Shown here piece by piece: positions 25,774 to 37,118 of a stretch of 44,505 bases of DNA (its first letter is position 1; each line of letters starts with the position of its first letter). The stretch spans positions 1-44,505 of the forward strand of contig NZ_MUNP01000024.1 of NCBI RefSeq assembly GCF_002001105.1. Reading direction: 5' to 3'. This stretch comes from Rhodanobacter sp. C06. Lineage in GTDB: Bacteria; Pseudomonadota; Gammaproteobacteria; Xanthomonadales; Rhodanobacteraceae. The notes under the pieces are model-generated. The model made no database searches. It was not told where the DNA came from and saw nothing but the letters and a program-made list of their open reading frames with translations. A program made the position numbers and the translations under genes.

Positions 25774-27669
25774 TCACTTCTCTCCTGTTTCCTGGCGACG
25801 GATCGAGACCACGTTGTCCGGCTGCGCCGTTTCGCTCCAGCGGAAGGAGGGCAACAGGCTGGACACGCAGCGCCGCAGCTCCTCGTCGTTGTCCACGGCG
25901 ACCATCTCGCCCGCCTTGTGCATCATGGCTTGCAACAGCTCCCACGACACCTGGCGATGCTGGGCCAGGAAGATCTTCGCGTGAGTGGTGGCGCTGTACT
26001 GCTCCAGCGGATGGAACAGTTCCTCGAACAGTTTCTCGCCGGCGCGCAGGCCGGTGTAGACGATAGCGATCTCGCTGCCGGGCTTCTTGCCGGCCAGCCG
26101 GATCATCTGCTCGGCGAGGTCGCGGATCTTCATCGGCTCGCCCATGTCCAGCGCGAAGATCTCGCCGCCCTTGCCCAGGCTGGCCGCCTGCAGGATCAGC
26201 TGGCAGGCCTCGGGGATGGTCATGAAGTAGCGCGAGATCTCCGGGTGGGTCACGGTGACCGGCCCGCCTGCGCGGATCTGCTGGCGGAACAGCGGCACCA
26301 CCGAACCGGCCGAATCGAGCACGTTGCCGAACCGCACCGTCATGTAGCGGGTGTCGGCGTGTGCGTCGAGGTTCTGGCACCAGATCTCGGCGATGCGCTT
26401 GCAGGCGCCCATCACGCTGGTGGGATTGACCGCCTTGTCGGTGGAGATCAGCACGAAGCACTCGACCCCTGCGTCGCGCGCGAGGTCGGCCATGGTGCGG
26501 GTGCCCAGCACGTTGTTGAGAAAGGCCGCGCGCAGCTGGCCTTGCAGCATCGGCACGTGCTTGTAGGCCGCGGCATGGAACACCACCTGCGGCTGCGATT
26601 CGGCCAACACCTTGCGCATCAGTACGCTGTCGCCGCAGCTGGCCAGCACGCCTTCGAGCAGCAATTCCGGATAGTTCGCCCGCAGTTCGCGGGTGATCAG
26701 GTAGAGGTTGTATTCGCTGTGGTCGACCACCACCAGCGATTGCGCGCCCAGCCGCGCCACCTGGCGGCACAGCTCCGAACCGATCGAGCCGCCGCCGCCG
26801 GTGACCAGCACCCGGCGGCCGCCGATCGTCTCGCGGATCGCCGTCCAGTCCAGCTCCACCGCATCGCGGCCGAGCAGGTCCTCGATCGCCACTTCCTTGA
26901 TCTCGTTGAACTGGGCGCGGCCGGCGACCACGTCGTCCAGCCGCGGGATCGTGCGGTACGGCAGGTCGCTGGCGTCGCACAGTGCCACCACCCGGCGCAT
27001 CTCGCTGACCGAAGCGTTCGGCAAGGCGATCAGCAGCATCTCCACCGCCGCTTCGCGGGCGATCTCCGGCAATTGCTCGAACTGGCCCAGTACCGGATGC
27101 CCGTTGATGCTCGCCCCGCGCAACGCGGGGCGATCGTCGAGGAAACCCACCACGGCGTAGCCGCCATCGCGATGGAGATCGCGCGACAGCACCTCGCCGG
27201 CACGATCCGCGCCCAGGATGAGCACCCGCCGCATCGAGCGTTCCCCGGTCACGCCAAGGCGACTGTCCTTCCAGTAGCGGTAGGCCAGCCGCGGCACGCC
27301 CAGCACCACCGCCAGCACCACCGGGTACAGCAGCAGCATCGAACGCGGCACGCCCTGCAGCCGGTTGAACATCGACAGCAGCAACCAGACCGCCGTCGAC
27401 CCGAGCACGGCGGCACGCAGTATGTTCCACAGGTCCGGCAGGCTGGCGAAACGCCAGACGCCCTTGTACAGGCCGGTCCAGCGGAAGATCAGCCCCTGCG
27501 CCAGCAGCACCACCGGGAACTCGAACCAGCGGAAGTGCACGACATCTTCCGGCCGTACCGCATAGCGCAGCAGCTTGGCGACCCACCAAGCCAGCGCGGC
27601 CATGGCCAAGTCATGCAGCATGACCGCCACGCGGGGATGGATGATGCCGACTAGCCTACGCAGCGACAT
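25774..27669 (-). CDS. UDP-N-acetylglucosamine 4,6-dehydratase-type nucleotide-sugar enzyme (WbpM/CapD-like)
   Basis: This 631-aa polysaccharide-biosynthesis protein is membrane-anchored by about four N-terminal helices (residues about 12-110). It then has two Rossmann modules. The first has VLILGADRAGEVLSRDL; the catalytic short-chain dehydrogenase module has VLVTGGGGSIGSELCRQ (about residues 289-305). The active-site region reads ISTDKAVNPTSVMGACKR. The usual Tyr of the YxxxK pair is Met, as in WbpM and PglF-type dehydratases (Ser-Met-Lys triad), so UDP-GlcNAc 4,6-dehydration to a QuiNAc/FucNAc precursor is expected. ATG at 27669 overlaps the preceding wbpL-like gene by 14 bp. Confidence 0.92.
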   Translation of the reverse strand: MSLRRLVGIIHPRVAVMLHDLAMAALAWWVAKLLRYAVRPEDVVHFRWFEFPVVLLAQGLIFRWTGLYKGVWRFASLPDLWNILRAAVLGSTAVWLLLSMFNRLQGVPRSMLLLYPVVLAVVLGVPRLAYRYWKDSRLGVTGERSMRRVLILGADRAGEVLSRDLHRDGGYAVVGFLDDRPALRGASINGHPVLGQFEQLPEIAREAAVEMLLIALPNASVSEMRRVVALCDASDLPYRTIPRLDDVVAGRAQFNEIKEVAIEDLLGRDAVELDWTAIRETIGGRRVLVTGGGGSIGSELCRQVARLGAQSLVVVDHSEYNLYLITRELRANYPELLLEGVLASCGDSVLMRKVLAESQPQVVFHAAAYKHVPMLQGQLRAAFLNNVLGTRTMADLARDAGVECFVLISTDKAVNPTSVMGACKRIAEIWCQNLDAHADTRYMTVRFGNVLDSAGSVVPLFRQQIRAGGPVTVTHPEISRYFMTIPEACQLILQAASLGKGGEIFALDMGEPMKIRDLAEQMIRLAGKKPGSEIAIVYTGLRAGEKLFEELFHPLEQYSATTHAKIFLAQHRQVSWELLQAMMHKAGEMVAVDNDEELRRCVSSLLPSFRWSETAQPDNVVSIRRQETGEK

Positions 27670-28672
27670 GGCGGTCCTTGGGCGAATGGCGACGCAGACA
27701 ACGCCGCTTGAGCAGCAGCCACAGCACCGCCGCGGCCAGATAAGTGCCCATGGTAGTCGGCAAGGCCCATCGTGGATGACTGAAGGCCAACCAGGCCAGC
27801 GGCGCGGCAAGCAGCACGTTCCATGTCATGTAGATCACGCCTCCCCCGGCATGCGTGAAACCGCACCGGACCAGCCACTGGTACAGATGCTCGCGGTGCG
27901 CAGTGTACCAGCGCCGCCCGCGACAGAACCGTGACAGCAAGGTCAGGCTGGCATCGGCGACGAAGGCCGAGGACAGGATCAGCGCCGGCCACAGCAGTCG
28001 TGTCTCGACCCGCCACAGCATCGCCGTAAACGCGAAGATCAGCAGCCCCACGCTGCCGCTGCCCACGTCGCCCATGAAGATGCGCGCCGGCGAGCGGTTC
28101 AGGCACCAGAAGCCGAGGCTGGCCGTGGCCAGGCAGCCTGCGGCCAGCGCCAGCGCCTGCTGTCCGGCGACCCAAGCCAATAGCGCCAGTCCGGCCCCCA
28201 CGAACATCGCCTGCTGAGCCAGCAGGCCGTCGATGCCGTCCATGAAATTGTGCAGGTTGACGCTCCAGGCGCCGGCCAGCAGCAGCACGGGCAACCACCA
28301 CCACGACAGCCCGTCCACCGCCAGGGCAGCAGCGAACAGCAGCACCGCCAGCAGCTGCGCCCCGAAGCGCGGCAGGATCGGCAGCGAGCGGTGGTCGTCC
28401 CACCAGCCGGCCAACGCCACCAGCAGCAGCGCTGCCAGCAGGCCGGCCACCAGCAGCGGCGACCACGATGCCACAGTGCCGAGCAGGACCCCGGGCAAGC
28501 AGGCGAGTGCCGCGATGACGATGCCGATGCCGCCACCACGCGGCGTGGGGTTGCTGTGCGAACGCCGCTGGCCGGGACGGTCGAGCATGCCGCGACGGTG
28601 CGCATAGGCGATCGCCGCGCGCGCCGACAGCCACGCGATCAGGAAGGACAGCAGCAACCATCCGATGGTCAT
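27656..28672 (-). CDS. Undecaprenyl-phosphate sugar-1-phosphate transferase, WecA/WbpL family
   Basis: This 338-aa multi-pass enzyme of the MraY/WecA (GT4) family starts O-antigen-type glycan assembly on undecaprenyl phosphate. Visible motifs are RRSHSNPTPRGGGIGI (about residues 38-53), AGWWDDHRSLP with the Asp pair (about 89-99), NLHNFMDGIDGLLA (about 142-155), and FMGDVGSGSVGLLI. A late His-containing loop, AHREHLYQWLV, matches the carbohydrate-recognition HxxH-type region. It has about ten membrane helices. The start at 28672 follows the lapB stop by 11 bp. The neighbouring wbpM-like gene suggests a FucNAc/QuiNAc-type first sugar, as with WbpL. Confidence 0.92.
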   Translation of the reverse strand: MTIGWLLLSFLIAWLSARAAIAYAHRRGMLDRPGQRRSHSNPTPRGGGIGIVIAALACLPGVLLGTVASWSPLLVAGLLAALLLVALAGWWDDHRSLPILPRFGAQLLAVLLFAAALAVDGLSWWWLPVLLLAGAWSVNLHNFMDGIDGLLAQQAMFVGAGLALLAWVAGQQALALAAGCLATASLGFWCLNRSPARIFMGDVGSGSVGLLIFAFTAMLWRVETRLLWPALILSSAFVADASLTLLSRFCRGRRWYTAHREHLYQWLVRCGFTHAGGGVIYMTWNVLLAAPLAWLAFSHPRWALPTTMGTYLAAAVLWLLLKRRCLRRHSPKDRHVAA

Positions 28673-28683
28673 GGCAGAACGTA

Positions 28684-29856
28684 TCACTCGTTGGCGACGC
28701 CGTGGATGGGCCGGATCGTGCTCCAGCTCTTGCAGCTGGGGCACTGCCAGTGGTGCGCCTTGGCGCCGAAGCCGCAGCGGCTGCAGCGGTACATCGCCTG
28801 CCCCTCCAGCAGCTTCCGGGTGAGGTCGCGCAGGATCAGGAAGTTCTCGCGTGCCTCGCCCTCGACCCGGTCCATGGTGGCGTCGATCAGCGCCATCAGG
28901 CCGCGCACCGAAGGGCGCTGGCGCAGTTGGGCGGTAAGGAAATCCACGCCCGCCCGCTGGCCGTCGCGCTGCTGATACAGGCGGGTCAACGCCAGCACCG
29001 GCGAGATGCCGTGGTAACGCCCCAGCATGTCGCGCAGGAAATGCTCGGCGCGATCCATCTGCTGCGAGCAGGCATAGCTGTTCAGCAGCGGCGGCAGGAT
29101 CTCGGGCACGAAGGCGATGTCCGCGCCGATCGCCGCCTCGTAGGCCTGCACGGCCTCGGCATGCTGCCCTTCCTCGGCATGCAACCGCCCGGTCAGCATC
29201 CAGGCGCGCACGCAATCGGGCTGGCAGCGGAAGGCCTGTTCCAGATAGTCGCGCGCCTCGACCCGCGCGCCGTGCTGGCGCGAACGCTCGGCCAGCTCGC
29301 AGTAGAACTGCGCGATCATCGGTGCCTCGTCCTCGCCGGTCATCACTTCCAGACGGCGTGCGTGTTCGATCGCCTTGTTCCAGTCGCGCTCGTGCTGGTA
29401 GATCGCGATCAGGTGGCGCAGCGCCGAAGGTGCATGGGCGTTCATCGCCACCAGGTCGGCGAAGAGCGCCTCGGCGCGATCGAGCAGGCCCGCGCGCATG
29501 TAGTCCTCGCCCAGTTCCAGCAGGGCCACCGTCTTCATCGGCTCGGACAGATTCGGCCGCGAGACCAGATGCTGGTGCAGGCGGATCGCCCGGTCCACCT
29601 CGCCACGGCGGCGGAACAGATTGCCCAGCGCCAGATGCGTCTCGACCGTGTCGCGGTTGTATTCGGCCAGCTTGAGGAAGACCTCGATCGCCTTGTCCTG
29701 CTCCTCGTTGAGCAGGTAGTTCAGGCCGCGGAAATAGTCCGAGGACAGCTCATTGACTGCCGCGCCGGAACGCCGCGCGCTGGCACGACGGGACGCCCAC
29801 CAACCCAGCACGAAGGCGACGGCCGCCAGCGGCAGCAAGGCGTACCAGGACATCAT
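28684..29856 (-). CDS. lapB: Lipopolysaccharide assembly protein LapB (YciM)
   Basis: This 390-aa protein has one N-terminal membrane helix (residues about 4-20), about six to nine TPR helical hairpins in the cytoplasm, and a C-terminal rubredoxin-like metal site: YRCSRCGFGAK...WQCPSCKSW (two CxxC pairs, about residues 357-375). In E. coli LapB promotes FtsH-mediated degradation of LpxC and so balances LPS synthesis. It is preceded by lapA with a 4-bp ATGA overlap and followed after 11 bp by a glycan-initiating transferase gene. The whole group is therefore likely one envelope-polysaccharide operon. The length equals E. coli LapB (389 aa). Confidence 0.95.
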   Translation of the reverse strand: MMSWYALLPLAAVAFVLGWWASRRASARRSGAAVNELSSDYFRGLNYLLNEEQDKAIEVFLKLAEYNRDTVETHLALGNLFRRRGEVDRAIRLHQHLVSRPNLSEPMKTVALLELGEDYMRAGLLDRAEALFADLVAMNAHAPSALRHLIAIYQHERDWNKAIEHARRLEVMTGEDEAPMIAQFYCELAERSRQHGARVEARDYLEQAFRCQPDCVRAWMLTGRLHAEEGQHAEAVQAYEAAIGADIAFVPEILPPLLNSYACSQQMDRAEHFLRDMLGRYHGISPVLALTRLYQQRDGQRAGVDFLTAQLRQRPSVRGLMALIDATMDRVEGEARENFLILRDLTRKLLEGQAMYRCSRCGFGAKAHHWQCPSCKSWSTIRPIHGVANE

Positions 29857-30110
29857 GCGTCGGCCGTCTTCTTGCCGGCTTCCTTGCGGCGCTGCCGCTG
29901 CAGTCGCTGTTGCCGCAGGCTCACGCCCAGCCAGGCAGTGAGCCCGCCCAGCAGCCAGCCCAGCACCAGCGCGGCCAGCAGGGCCGCCCCCTTGGGCAGC
30001 CGCACGCGAGCAAACGCGAAGTCGTAGCCGACCAGGTCGGCATTGAGCGCGCCCACCACCACGCCGGCGGCGACGAAGAACACGAGGATGAGGATCACGA
30101 TCAAGCGCAT
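29853..30110 (-). CDS. lapA: Lipopolysaccharide assembly protein LapA (YciS)
   Basis: This is an 85-aa small inner-membrane protein of the LapA domain family. It has two membrane segments (residues about 2-21, RLIVILILVFFVAAGVVVGA, and about 40-62, ALLAALVLGWLLGGLTAWLGV), flanking the LNADLVGYDFAFARVRLP loop. A basic, Gln/Arg-rich cytoplasmic tail follows. It works with LapB in LPS homeostasis. Its stop overlaps the lapB start by 4 bp. About 286 bp without another gene separate it from ihfB; this space holds the ihfB terminator and presumably the lapAB promoter. Confidence 0.92.
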   Translation of the reverse strand: MRLIVILILVFFVAAGVVVGALNADLVGYDFAFARVRLPKGAALLAALVLGWLLGGLTAWLGVSLRQQRLQRQRRKEAGKKTADA

Positions 30111-30334
30111 CCGGCGACTTTACCCGATCGTCCGCGCATGGCGCAGCAGGCGGACCTGGCCATGCGGGCGCGATTCAGCGGTGCCCGTGCGGGCCGAGGA
30201 CGGCTTGTCACGACAAGGACGCCGGTGCCTCATCGGCGCCGGACCCATTCATCGCGAATGGATGGGGACAGCCGAGGGGTGCGAGCCGGAGCCGCCGACT
30301 CGAAGACCGCCAGGACGGCGATTTTCGAGATTCC

Positions 30335-30371
30335 AAAAAACAAAGGCAGGACCGGCTCGCGCCGCCTGCCT
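30335..30371 (-). terminator. Rho-independent terminator of ihfB
   Basis: On the minus strand AGGCAGG pairs with CCTGCCT (30365-30371 with 30344-30350). An inner CGG/CCG extends the stem, and TTTGTTTTTT follows (30335-30343). It is placed 26 bp after the ihfB stop and separates ihfB from the lapA operon. Confidence 0.8.
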
Positions 30372-30396
30372 CGGTACATTCCTTGCGCGTGCGGCC

Positions 30397-30699
30397 TCAG
30401 CCGGCCACGGCCTCTTCCAGCCGCTGGTTGACGCGTTCGCGCAGTTCCTTGCCGGGCTTGAAGTGCGGCACGTGCTTGCCGGGCAGCGCCACCGAGTCGC
30501 CGGTCTTGGGATTGCGCCCCATGCGCGGCGGCCGGTAATGCAAGGCGAAGCTGCCGAAGCCGCGCACCTCGATGCGCTCGCCCTGGGACAGCGCCTGGCT
30601 CATCTGCTCGACCACGCTCTTGACCGCGAGCTCGACATCGGCAAACGCAAGATGGGTCTGACGCCTGGCCAGCGCCTCGATCAATTCGGATTTGGTCAT
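30397..30699 (-). CDS. ihfB: Integration host factor, beta subunit
   Basis: This 100-aa DNA-bending HU/IHF-family protein is the IHF beta subunit; the alpha subunit is encoded elsewhere. It starts [27 protein letters not shown], exactly in IHF-beta style. The DNA-intercalating arm includes the [28 protein letters not shown] region, with the Pro in the NPKTG loop (about residues 63-67). ATG at 30699 gives the standard length; the upstream extension is rejected. It lies 81 bp downstream of rpsA, the usual rpsA-ihfB order, with a strong hairpin between them. It has its own terminator. Confidence 0.97.
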   Translation of the reverse strand: MTKSELIEALARRQTHLAFADVELAVKSVVEQMSQALSQGERIEVRGFGSFALHYRPPRMGRNPKTGDSVALPGKHVPHFKPGKELRERVNQRLEEAVAG

Positions 30700-30736
30700 G
30701 GTCCCCGTGTCCGCGACGTGTGACTCCGCGCTGCGT

Positions 30737-30767
30737 GGTGCGGGGCGGCTTCTGGCCGCCCCGCACC
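30737..30767 (-). promoter_or_regulatory. Perfect 13-bp stem-loop between rpsA and ihfB
   Basis: Arms 30737-30749 and 30755-30767 are exact inverted repeats (GGTGCGGGGCGGC and complement) with a 5-nt loop. There is no T run on either side. It may be a transcript-processing or 3'-stabilising element for rpsA rather than an intrinsic terminator. Confidence 0.6.
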
Positions 30768-30780
30768 GGTGTCGCAACGC

Positions 30781-32454
30781 TTACTCGGCCTTGTTCAACT
30801 GCTCCTTGAGCAGCGCGCCGAGCTTGGTGGTGCCGCCGGCAGCCGAGGAGTACTCGGCCATCGCCTCCTGCACGTCTTCCTCGTCCTTGGCGCGGATCGA
30901 CAGCGACAGCTGACGGCCCTTGCGGTCCATGCCGGTGAACTTGGCCTCGACCTTGTCGCCCACCTTGAGGTGCTGGGTGGCGTCGTCGATGCGCTCCTTG
31001 GCGATGTCGTTGGCGCGCAGGTAACCCTCCACGCCCTCGCCCAGGTCGATCACCGCACCCTTGGCGTCCACTTCCTTCACCGTGCCGGTGACGATGCTGC
31101 CGCGCGTGTGGTTGGCCATGAACTGGCCGAACGGATCCTGCTCCATCTGCTTGATGCCGAGCGAGATGCGCTCGCGCTCCGGATCCACCGCCAGCACCAC
31201 GGCCTCGATCTCGTCGCCCTTCTTGAAGTTGCGCACGAGGTCTTCGCCGGACATCTGCCAGGAGATGTCGGACAGGTGCACCAAGCCGTCGATGCCGCCG
31301 TCCAGGCCGATGAACACGCCGAAGTCAGTGATCGACTTGATCTGGCCGGAGACCTTGTCGCCCTTCTTGTGCATGGCGGCGAAGGCTTCCCACGGGTTCG
31401 AGCGGGTCTGCTTGATGCCGAGCGAGATGCGGCGACGCTCTTCATCCACGTCCAGCACCATCACCTCGGTCTCGTCGCCGACCTGCACCACCTTGGCCGG
31501 ATTGACGTTCTTGTTGGTCCAGTCCATCTCGGACACGTGGACCAGACCCTCGACGCCCGGCTCGATCTCGACGAAGCAGCCGTAATCGGTGACGTTGGAG
31601 ACCTTGCCGAACAGGCGCGAGCCGACCGGGTAGCGACGCGAGATGTTCACCCACGGATCGTCGCCCAGTTGCTTCAGGCCCAGCGAGACGCGGTTGCGCT
31701 CCTTGTCGAACTTCAGCACACGCACTTCCAGCTCGTCGCCGACGTTGACGACTTCGCTCGGATGACGCACGCGCTTCCACGCCATGTCGGTGATGTGCAG
31801 CAGGCCGTCGATGCCGCCCAGGTCCACGAACGCGCCGTAGTCGGTGAGGTTCTTCACCACGCCCTTGATCACGGCGCCCTCGACCAGGCGCTCCAGCAGC
31901 TGCTCGCGCTCGGCGGAGAACTCGGTCTCGACGACGGCGCGGCGGCTGACCACCACGTTGTTGCGCTTGCGGTCGAGCTTGATGATCTTGAACTCGAGTT
32001 CCTTGCCCTCGAGGTAGGTCGGCTCGCGCACCGGGCGCACGTCGACCAGCGAGCCCGGCAGGAACGCGCGGACGTCCTTGATGTCGACGGTGAAGCCGCC
32101 CTTGACCTTGCCGGAGATCATGCCCTTGATGGTCTCCTCCTTGTCGAACGCCTCTTCGAGGTCGTCCCACACCATCGAGCGCTTGGCCTTCTCGCGCGAC
32201 AGCTTGGTTTCGCCGAAACCGTCTTCCAGGGCTTCGAGAGCCACCTTCACGGGATCGCCGACGCTCACCTCGAGGGTGCCGTCCTCGCCCTTGAACTGCT
32301 CGATCGGGACGATGCCTTCGCTCTTCAGGCCCGCGTTGATCACGACGACGTCGTTGCGGATCTCCACCACGATGCCGGTGACGATGGCACCGGGCTTCAG
32401 CTTGGCGATGGCCTGCTGGCTCTGTTCAAACAGTTCGGCAAAACTTTCGGTCAT
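30781..32454 (-). CDS. rpsA: 30S ribosomal protein S1
   Basis: This 557-aa protein has six S1 (OB-fold) RNA-binding repeats, the E. coli-type length. The N-terminal ribosome-binding repeats (residues about 1-170) are followed by four mRNA-binding repeats with the recurring signature 'G.V..(I/V)TDYG.FV.(I/L)..G..GL.H.S.(M/I)', e.g. [25 protein letters not shown]. It brings mRNAs to the 30S subunit. The ATG has only a weak GGAATC upstream. This is typical, since S1 controls its own translation through a structured leader without a strong Shine-Dalgarno. The 169-bp gap after cmk probably holds that leader and promoter. Confidence 0.98.
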   Translation of the reverse strand: MTESFAELFEQSQQAIAKLKPGAIVTGIVVEIRNDVVVINAGLKSEGIVPIEQFKGEDGTLEVSVGDPVKVALEALEDGFGETKLSREKAKRSMVWDDLEEAFDKEETIKGMISGKVKGGFTVDIKDVRAFLPGSLVDVRPVREPTYLEGKELEFKIIKLDRKRNNVVVSRRAVVETEFSAEREQLLERLVEGAVIKGVVKNLTDYGAFVDLGGIDGLLHITDMAWKRVRHPSEVVNVGDELEVRVLKFDKERNRVSLGLKQLGDDPWVNISRRYPVGSRLFGKVSNVTDYGCFVEIEPGVEGLVHVSEMDWTNKNVNPAKVVQVGDETEVMVLDVDEERRRISLGIKQTRSNPWEAFAAMHKKGDKVSGQIKSITDFGVFIGLDGGIDGLVHLSDISWQMSGEDLVRNFKKGDEIEAVVLAVDPERERISLGIKQMEQDPFGQFMANHTRGSIVTGTVKEVDAKGAVIDLGEGVEGYLRANDIAKERIDDATQHLKVGDKVEAKFTGMDRKGRQLSLSIRAKDEEDVQEAMAEYSSAAGGTTKLGALLKEQLNKAE

Positions 32455-32623
32455 GTTGATTCCAGAATGGGAAAGGACGGCTGCGATGCCCCGTGCGGGA
32501 CTTGCACCGGCAGCGATCCACCGGTCGGGGTGTCTTCGGAACGGCCTTGCGGCACGCCCGTCGCCACCATGGTTGAATCCACGGCCACCATGGCCGGGGA
32601 ACGGAAACCGCCGCGCCGCCCGG

Positions 32624-33304
32624 TCAGGGCTGCACGACGGCGAGAACCTTTGTGACTACCTGGTCAATGTCCATGCCGGTGGTATCCACCAGCACGGCCT
32701 CCGGCGCGGGCTTCAGTGGCGCGACCGTCCGCGACGCATCGCGGTGGTCACGCGCCTCGATCTCGCGCTGCAGACTCGATAGTGTAACGTTGAGTCCCTT
32801 TTCCTTCAACTGCTTATAGCGCCTTTTCGCCCGTTCGGCAGCGCTGGCGGTGAGGAACACCTTGAACGGCGCATCCGGGAAGATCACCGTGCCCATGTCG
32901 CGCCCGTCGGCCACCAGGCCGGGCGCCTTGCGGAAACCCAGCTGCAGCTCCACCAACGCCTGCCGTACCGGAGCGATCGAGGCGATCGCCGAGGCCGCCG
33001 CACCGGCGGTCTCGGTGCGCAGTTCGTCGGTGGCGTCGTGGCCGTTGACCAGGATGCGGGTGTCGCTGCCGTCGGTGCTGGCTTGGAAGCGGATCTTCGT
33101 GGCCTGCGCGCAGCGGGTCACCGCTTCGGCGTCGGAAAGATCCAGCCCCGCTGCCCCGGCGGCGTAGCCCACCGCCCGGTACAGGGCGCCCGAGTCCAGC
33201 AGCCGCCAGCCCAGGTGCTCGGCCACCCGCCGGCTGATCGTGCCCTTGCCGGAGCCCGAGGGGCCGTCGATGGTCAGCACGGGGACGACGGCGGTTCGGC
33301 TCAT
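32624..33304 (-). CDS. cmk: Cytidylate kinase
   Basis: This 226-aa kinase phosphorylates CMP and dCMP. The P-loop is [23 protein letters not shown] (GPSGSGKGT, about residues 13-21), followed by [15 protein letters not shown], the CMP-binding region. Then come [25 protein letters not shown] (about 129-153) and the basic segment [12 protein letters not shown]. The order cmk-rpsA-ihfB is conserved across gammaproteobacteria. The start at 33304 matches the family. Its promoter would lie in 33305-33406, facing the acyl-CoA-binding protein gene. Confidence 0.96.
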   Translation of the reverse strand: MSRTAVVPVLTIDGPSGSGKGTISRRVAEHLGWRLLDSGALYRAVGYAAGAAGLDLSDAEAVTRCAQATKIRFQASTDGSDTRILVNGHDATDELRTETAGAAASAIASIAPVRQALVELQLGFRKAPGLVADGRDMGTVIFPDAPFKVFLTASAAERAKRRYKQLKEKGLNVTLSSLQREIEARDHRDASRTVAPLKPAPEAVLVDTTGMDIDQVVTKVLAVVQP

Positions 33305-33306
33305 GA

Positions 33307-35754
<2,448 letters not shown>

Positions 35755-35789
35755 GCGTAGACAAAGGCAAGAAAACCGCAAAAGAAAAC

Positions 35790-35862
35790 GCCTCGCGAAG
35801 CGACGCATCGATAGGGCCCGGGGGGGGAGTGGCCAGTATCGTGTCTAGCGTCGCTGCGAGGC
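35790..35862. repeat. Long-range inverted repeat downstream of fadH (possible terminator or structured RNA)
   Basis: GCCTCGCGAAGCGACGC (35790-35806) and GCGTCGCTGCGAGGC (35848-35862) pair over 15 bp with a 2-nt bulge. They enclose a 41-nt loop with a G-rich run (CCCGGGGGGGG). No T tract follows. Another G-rich stretch lies at 35879-35908. The role is unknown. Confidence 0.5.
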
Positions 35863-35934
35863 GAGGGTCACCACCATCGGGGGAGGGGGGTAGATGGTGG
35901 GACGGGAGGCATTTTATGAGCGACGCGTTCAAGT

Positions 35935-35953
35935 ATCTAATATATATTTAGAT
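35935..35953 (+). promoter_or_regulatory. AT-rich palindrome upstream of lysR-type gene (candidate operator/promoter)
   Basis: ATCTAA-N7-TTAGAT (35935-35953) is a hyphenated palindrome with TATATAT in the centre, in an AT-rich patch (35930-35975) unlike the surrounding GC-rich DNA. It ends 23 bp before the LysR start. It could be the autoregulatory LysR box, the promoter, or both. Confidence 0.5.
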
Positions 35954-35976
35954 CGTTCCTTATATGTATTTCGACT

Positions 35977-36888
35977 ATGTTTGACTTCCGCCAATTGCGC
36001 TACTTCATCGCGGTCGCCGAGGAGTTGAGCTTCACTCGCGCCGCGATCCGCCTGCACATCTCCCAGCCACCGCTTTCCCAGCAGATCCAGGCGCTGGAAC
36101 GGGACCTCGGCGTATTGCTGCTTGAACGCAGCAAGCGCCGGGTCGCCCTGACCGAGCCTGGACGGGTCTTCCTGGAACAGGCACGGCAGGTCCTGGCACA
36201 GGCCGAACTGGCACGCAGTCGCGCCACGGCGGCTGCGGCCGGCCACAGCGGCCAATTGCGGCTGGCCTACACGCTGTCGGTATCGTTCCACCCCGCCCTG
36301 CCGCACGCCCTGCTGCGTCACCGGCAGGTGGCGCCCGAGGTGAACGTCCAGTTGTGCGAGATGTACACCGAGCCGCAATTCGCGGCCTTGCTGGCCAACG
36401 AGATCGACGTGGGCTTCGTGCGCGACCGGCCCAGCCACATCCAGGCTGCGCGCCAGTTGCAATTGCGCGTGCTCGACCGCGAGCCCCTGCTGCTCGCCCT
36501 GCCCTCCAGCCACCCGCTGGCCGCACGCGAGGAACTGCGCATGGGCGAGGTGGCCGACGAAGCCTTCGTCACCCAGCCGCGCGAATTGGCCGCCACCTTG
36601 CACGACCGCCTGCGGACGCTGGCGGCCGAGGCCGGCTTCCAGCCCCGCATCGTGCAGCAGGCCCAGCAGATCAACGGCCTGCTGGCGCTGGTGGCCGCCG
36701 GCCTCGGCATGGCACTGGTGCCGGCGACGATGCGCGCGGTGCGCCTCGACGGCGTCAGTTATGTGCCATTGGCCGACCACGAGGCCCACCTGCTGCTGGC
36801 CGTGGCCAGCCGGGTCGGCGACCCGTCGCCGGTGTTGGCACAATTCCTCGCCACCGTGACGGAGTCCGCCGGCGGCGCCGACGACTGA
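35977..36888 (+). CDS. LysR-family transcriptional regulator
   Basis: This is a 303-aa LysR regulator. The N-terminal winged helix-turn-helix is [39 protein letters not shown] (residues about 6-44), closest in style to the CatR/BenM/CynR branch ('QPPLSQQI'). The co-inducer-binding domain starts near residue 90 ([17 protein letters not shown]). Key features are [30 protein letters not shown] and a [17 protein letters not shown] segment. No Shine-Dalgarno is visible before the ATG. The target is unclear. LysR genes are usually divergent from their targets, but here the upstream neighbour fadH is on the same strand, so an unlinked target or autoregulation is likely. Confidence 0.92.
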   Translation: MFDFRQLRYFIAVAEELSFTRAAIRLHISQPPLSQQIQALERDLGVLLLERSKRRVALTEPGRVFLEQARQVLAQAELARSRATAAAAGHSGQLRLAYTLSVSFHPALPHALLRHRQVAPEVNVQLCEMYTEPQFAALLANEIDVGFVRDRPSHIQAARQLQLRVLDREPLLLALPSSHPLAAREELRMGEVADEAFVTQPRELAATLHDRLRTLAAEAGFQPRIVQQAQQINGLLALVAAGLGMALVPATMRAVRLDGVSYVPLADHEAHLLLAVASRVGDPSPVLAQFLATVTESAGGADD

Positions 36889-36897
36889 CGGGGCGAC

Positions 36898-36926
36898 TTG
36901 TGGCTGGCGATTCAGCAAGTTATACT
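36898..36926 (+). promoter_or_regulatory. Sigma70-type promoter for the L36 gene
   Basis: TTGTGG (36898-36903), a 17-bp spacer and TATACT (36921-36926) form a good sigma70 promoter. It lies 39 bp before the GTG start of rpmJ and 10 bp after the lysR stop. Confidence 0.75.
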
Positions 36927-36965
36927 TGCGCGCTAGATTTTTTCGTTTGGTATCAGGAGCTCGCC

Positions 36966-37091
36966 GTGAAGGTGCTTAACTCGTTGAAGTCCGCCAAGGC
37001 GCGGCACCGCGACTGCAAGATCGTGCGTCGTCGCGGCAAGGTGTTCGTGATCTGCAAGAGCAACCCGCGTTTCAAGGCCCGCCAGCGCTGA
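36966..37091 (+). CDS. rpmJ: 50S ribosomal protein L36, type B (YkgO-like)
   Basis: This 41-aa protein is too short to appear as its own long open frame. The sequence [18 protein letters not shown]...[21 protein letters not shown] is the type-B (YkgO) L36 of gammaproteobacteria. It has an insertion and lacks the full CCCH zinc site of the 38-aa type (C+), leaving only Cys17 and Cys30. The start is GTG at 36966 with CAGGAG 7 nt upstream. It has its own promoter (36898-36926) and terminator (37119-37141). In bacteria with both forms the zinc-free one is induced by zinc limitation. Here the vegetative-looking promoter and lack of a visible Zur box suggest constitutive use. Confidence 0.95.
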   Translation: MKVLNSLKSAKARHRDCKIVRRRGKVFVICKSNPRFKARQR

Positions 37092-37118
37092 TTCCGGCGC
37101 GGCTTGTGCCGACGAAAG

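Noticed and set aside
21019-27654. Very long + strand open frame (over 2200 codons) antisense to the macroglobulin, galU and wbpM-like genes
   Set aside because: Its product is His/Arg/Gln/Ala-rich low-complexity sequence typical of an antisense frame in GC-rich DNA. The minus-strand genes have full recognised domains.
35916-35951. Eleven-codon reading frame (MSDAFKYLIYI) with a good GGGAGG upstream
   Set aside because: It is too short to support as a gene and overlaps the AT-rich palindrome. A leader peptide is conceivable but nothing in its codons suggests attenuation.
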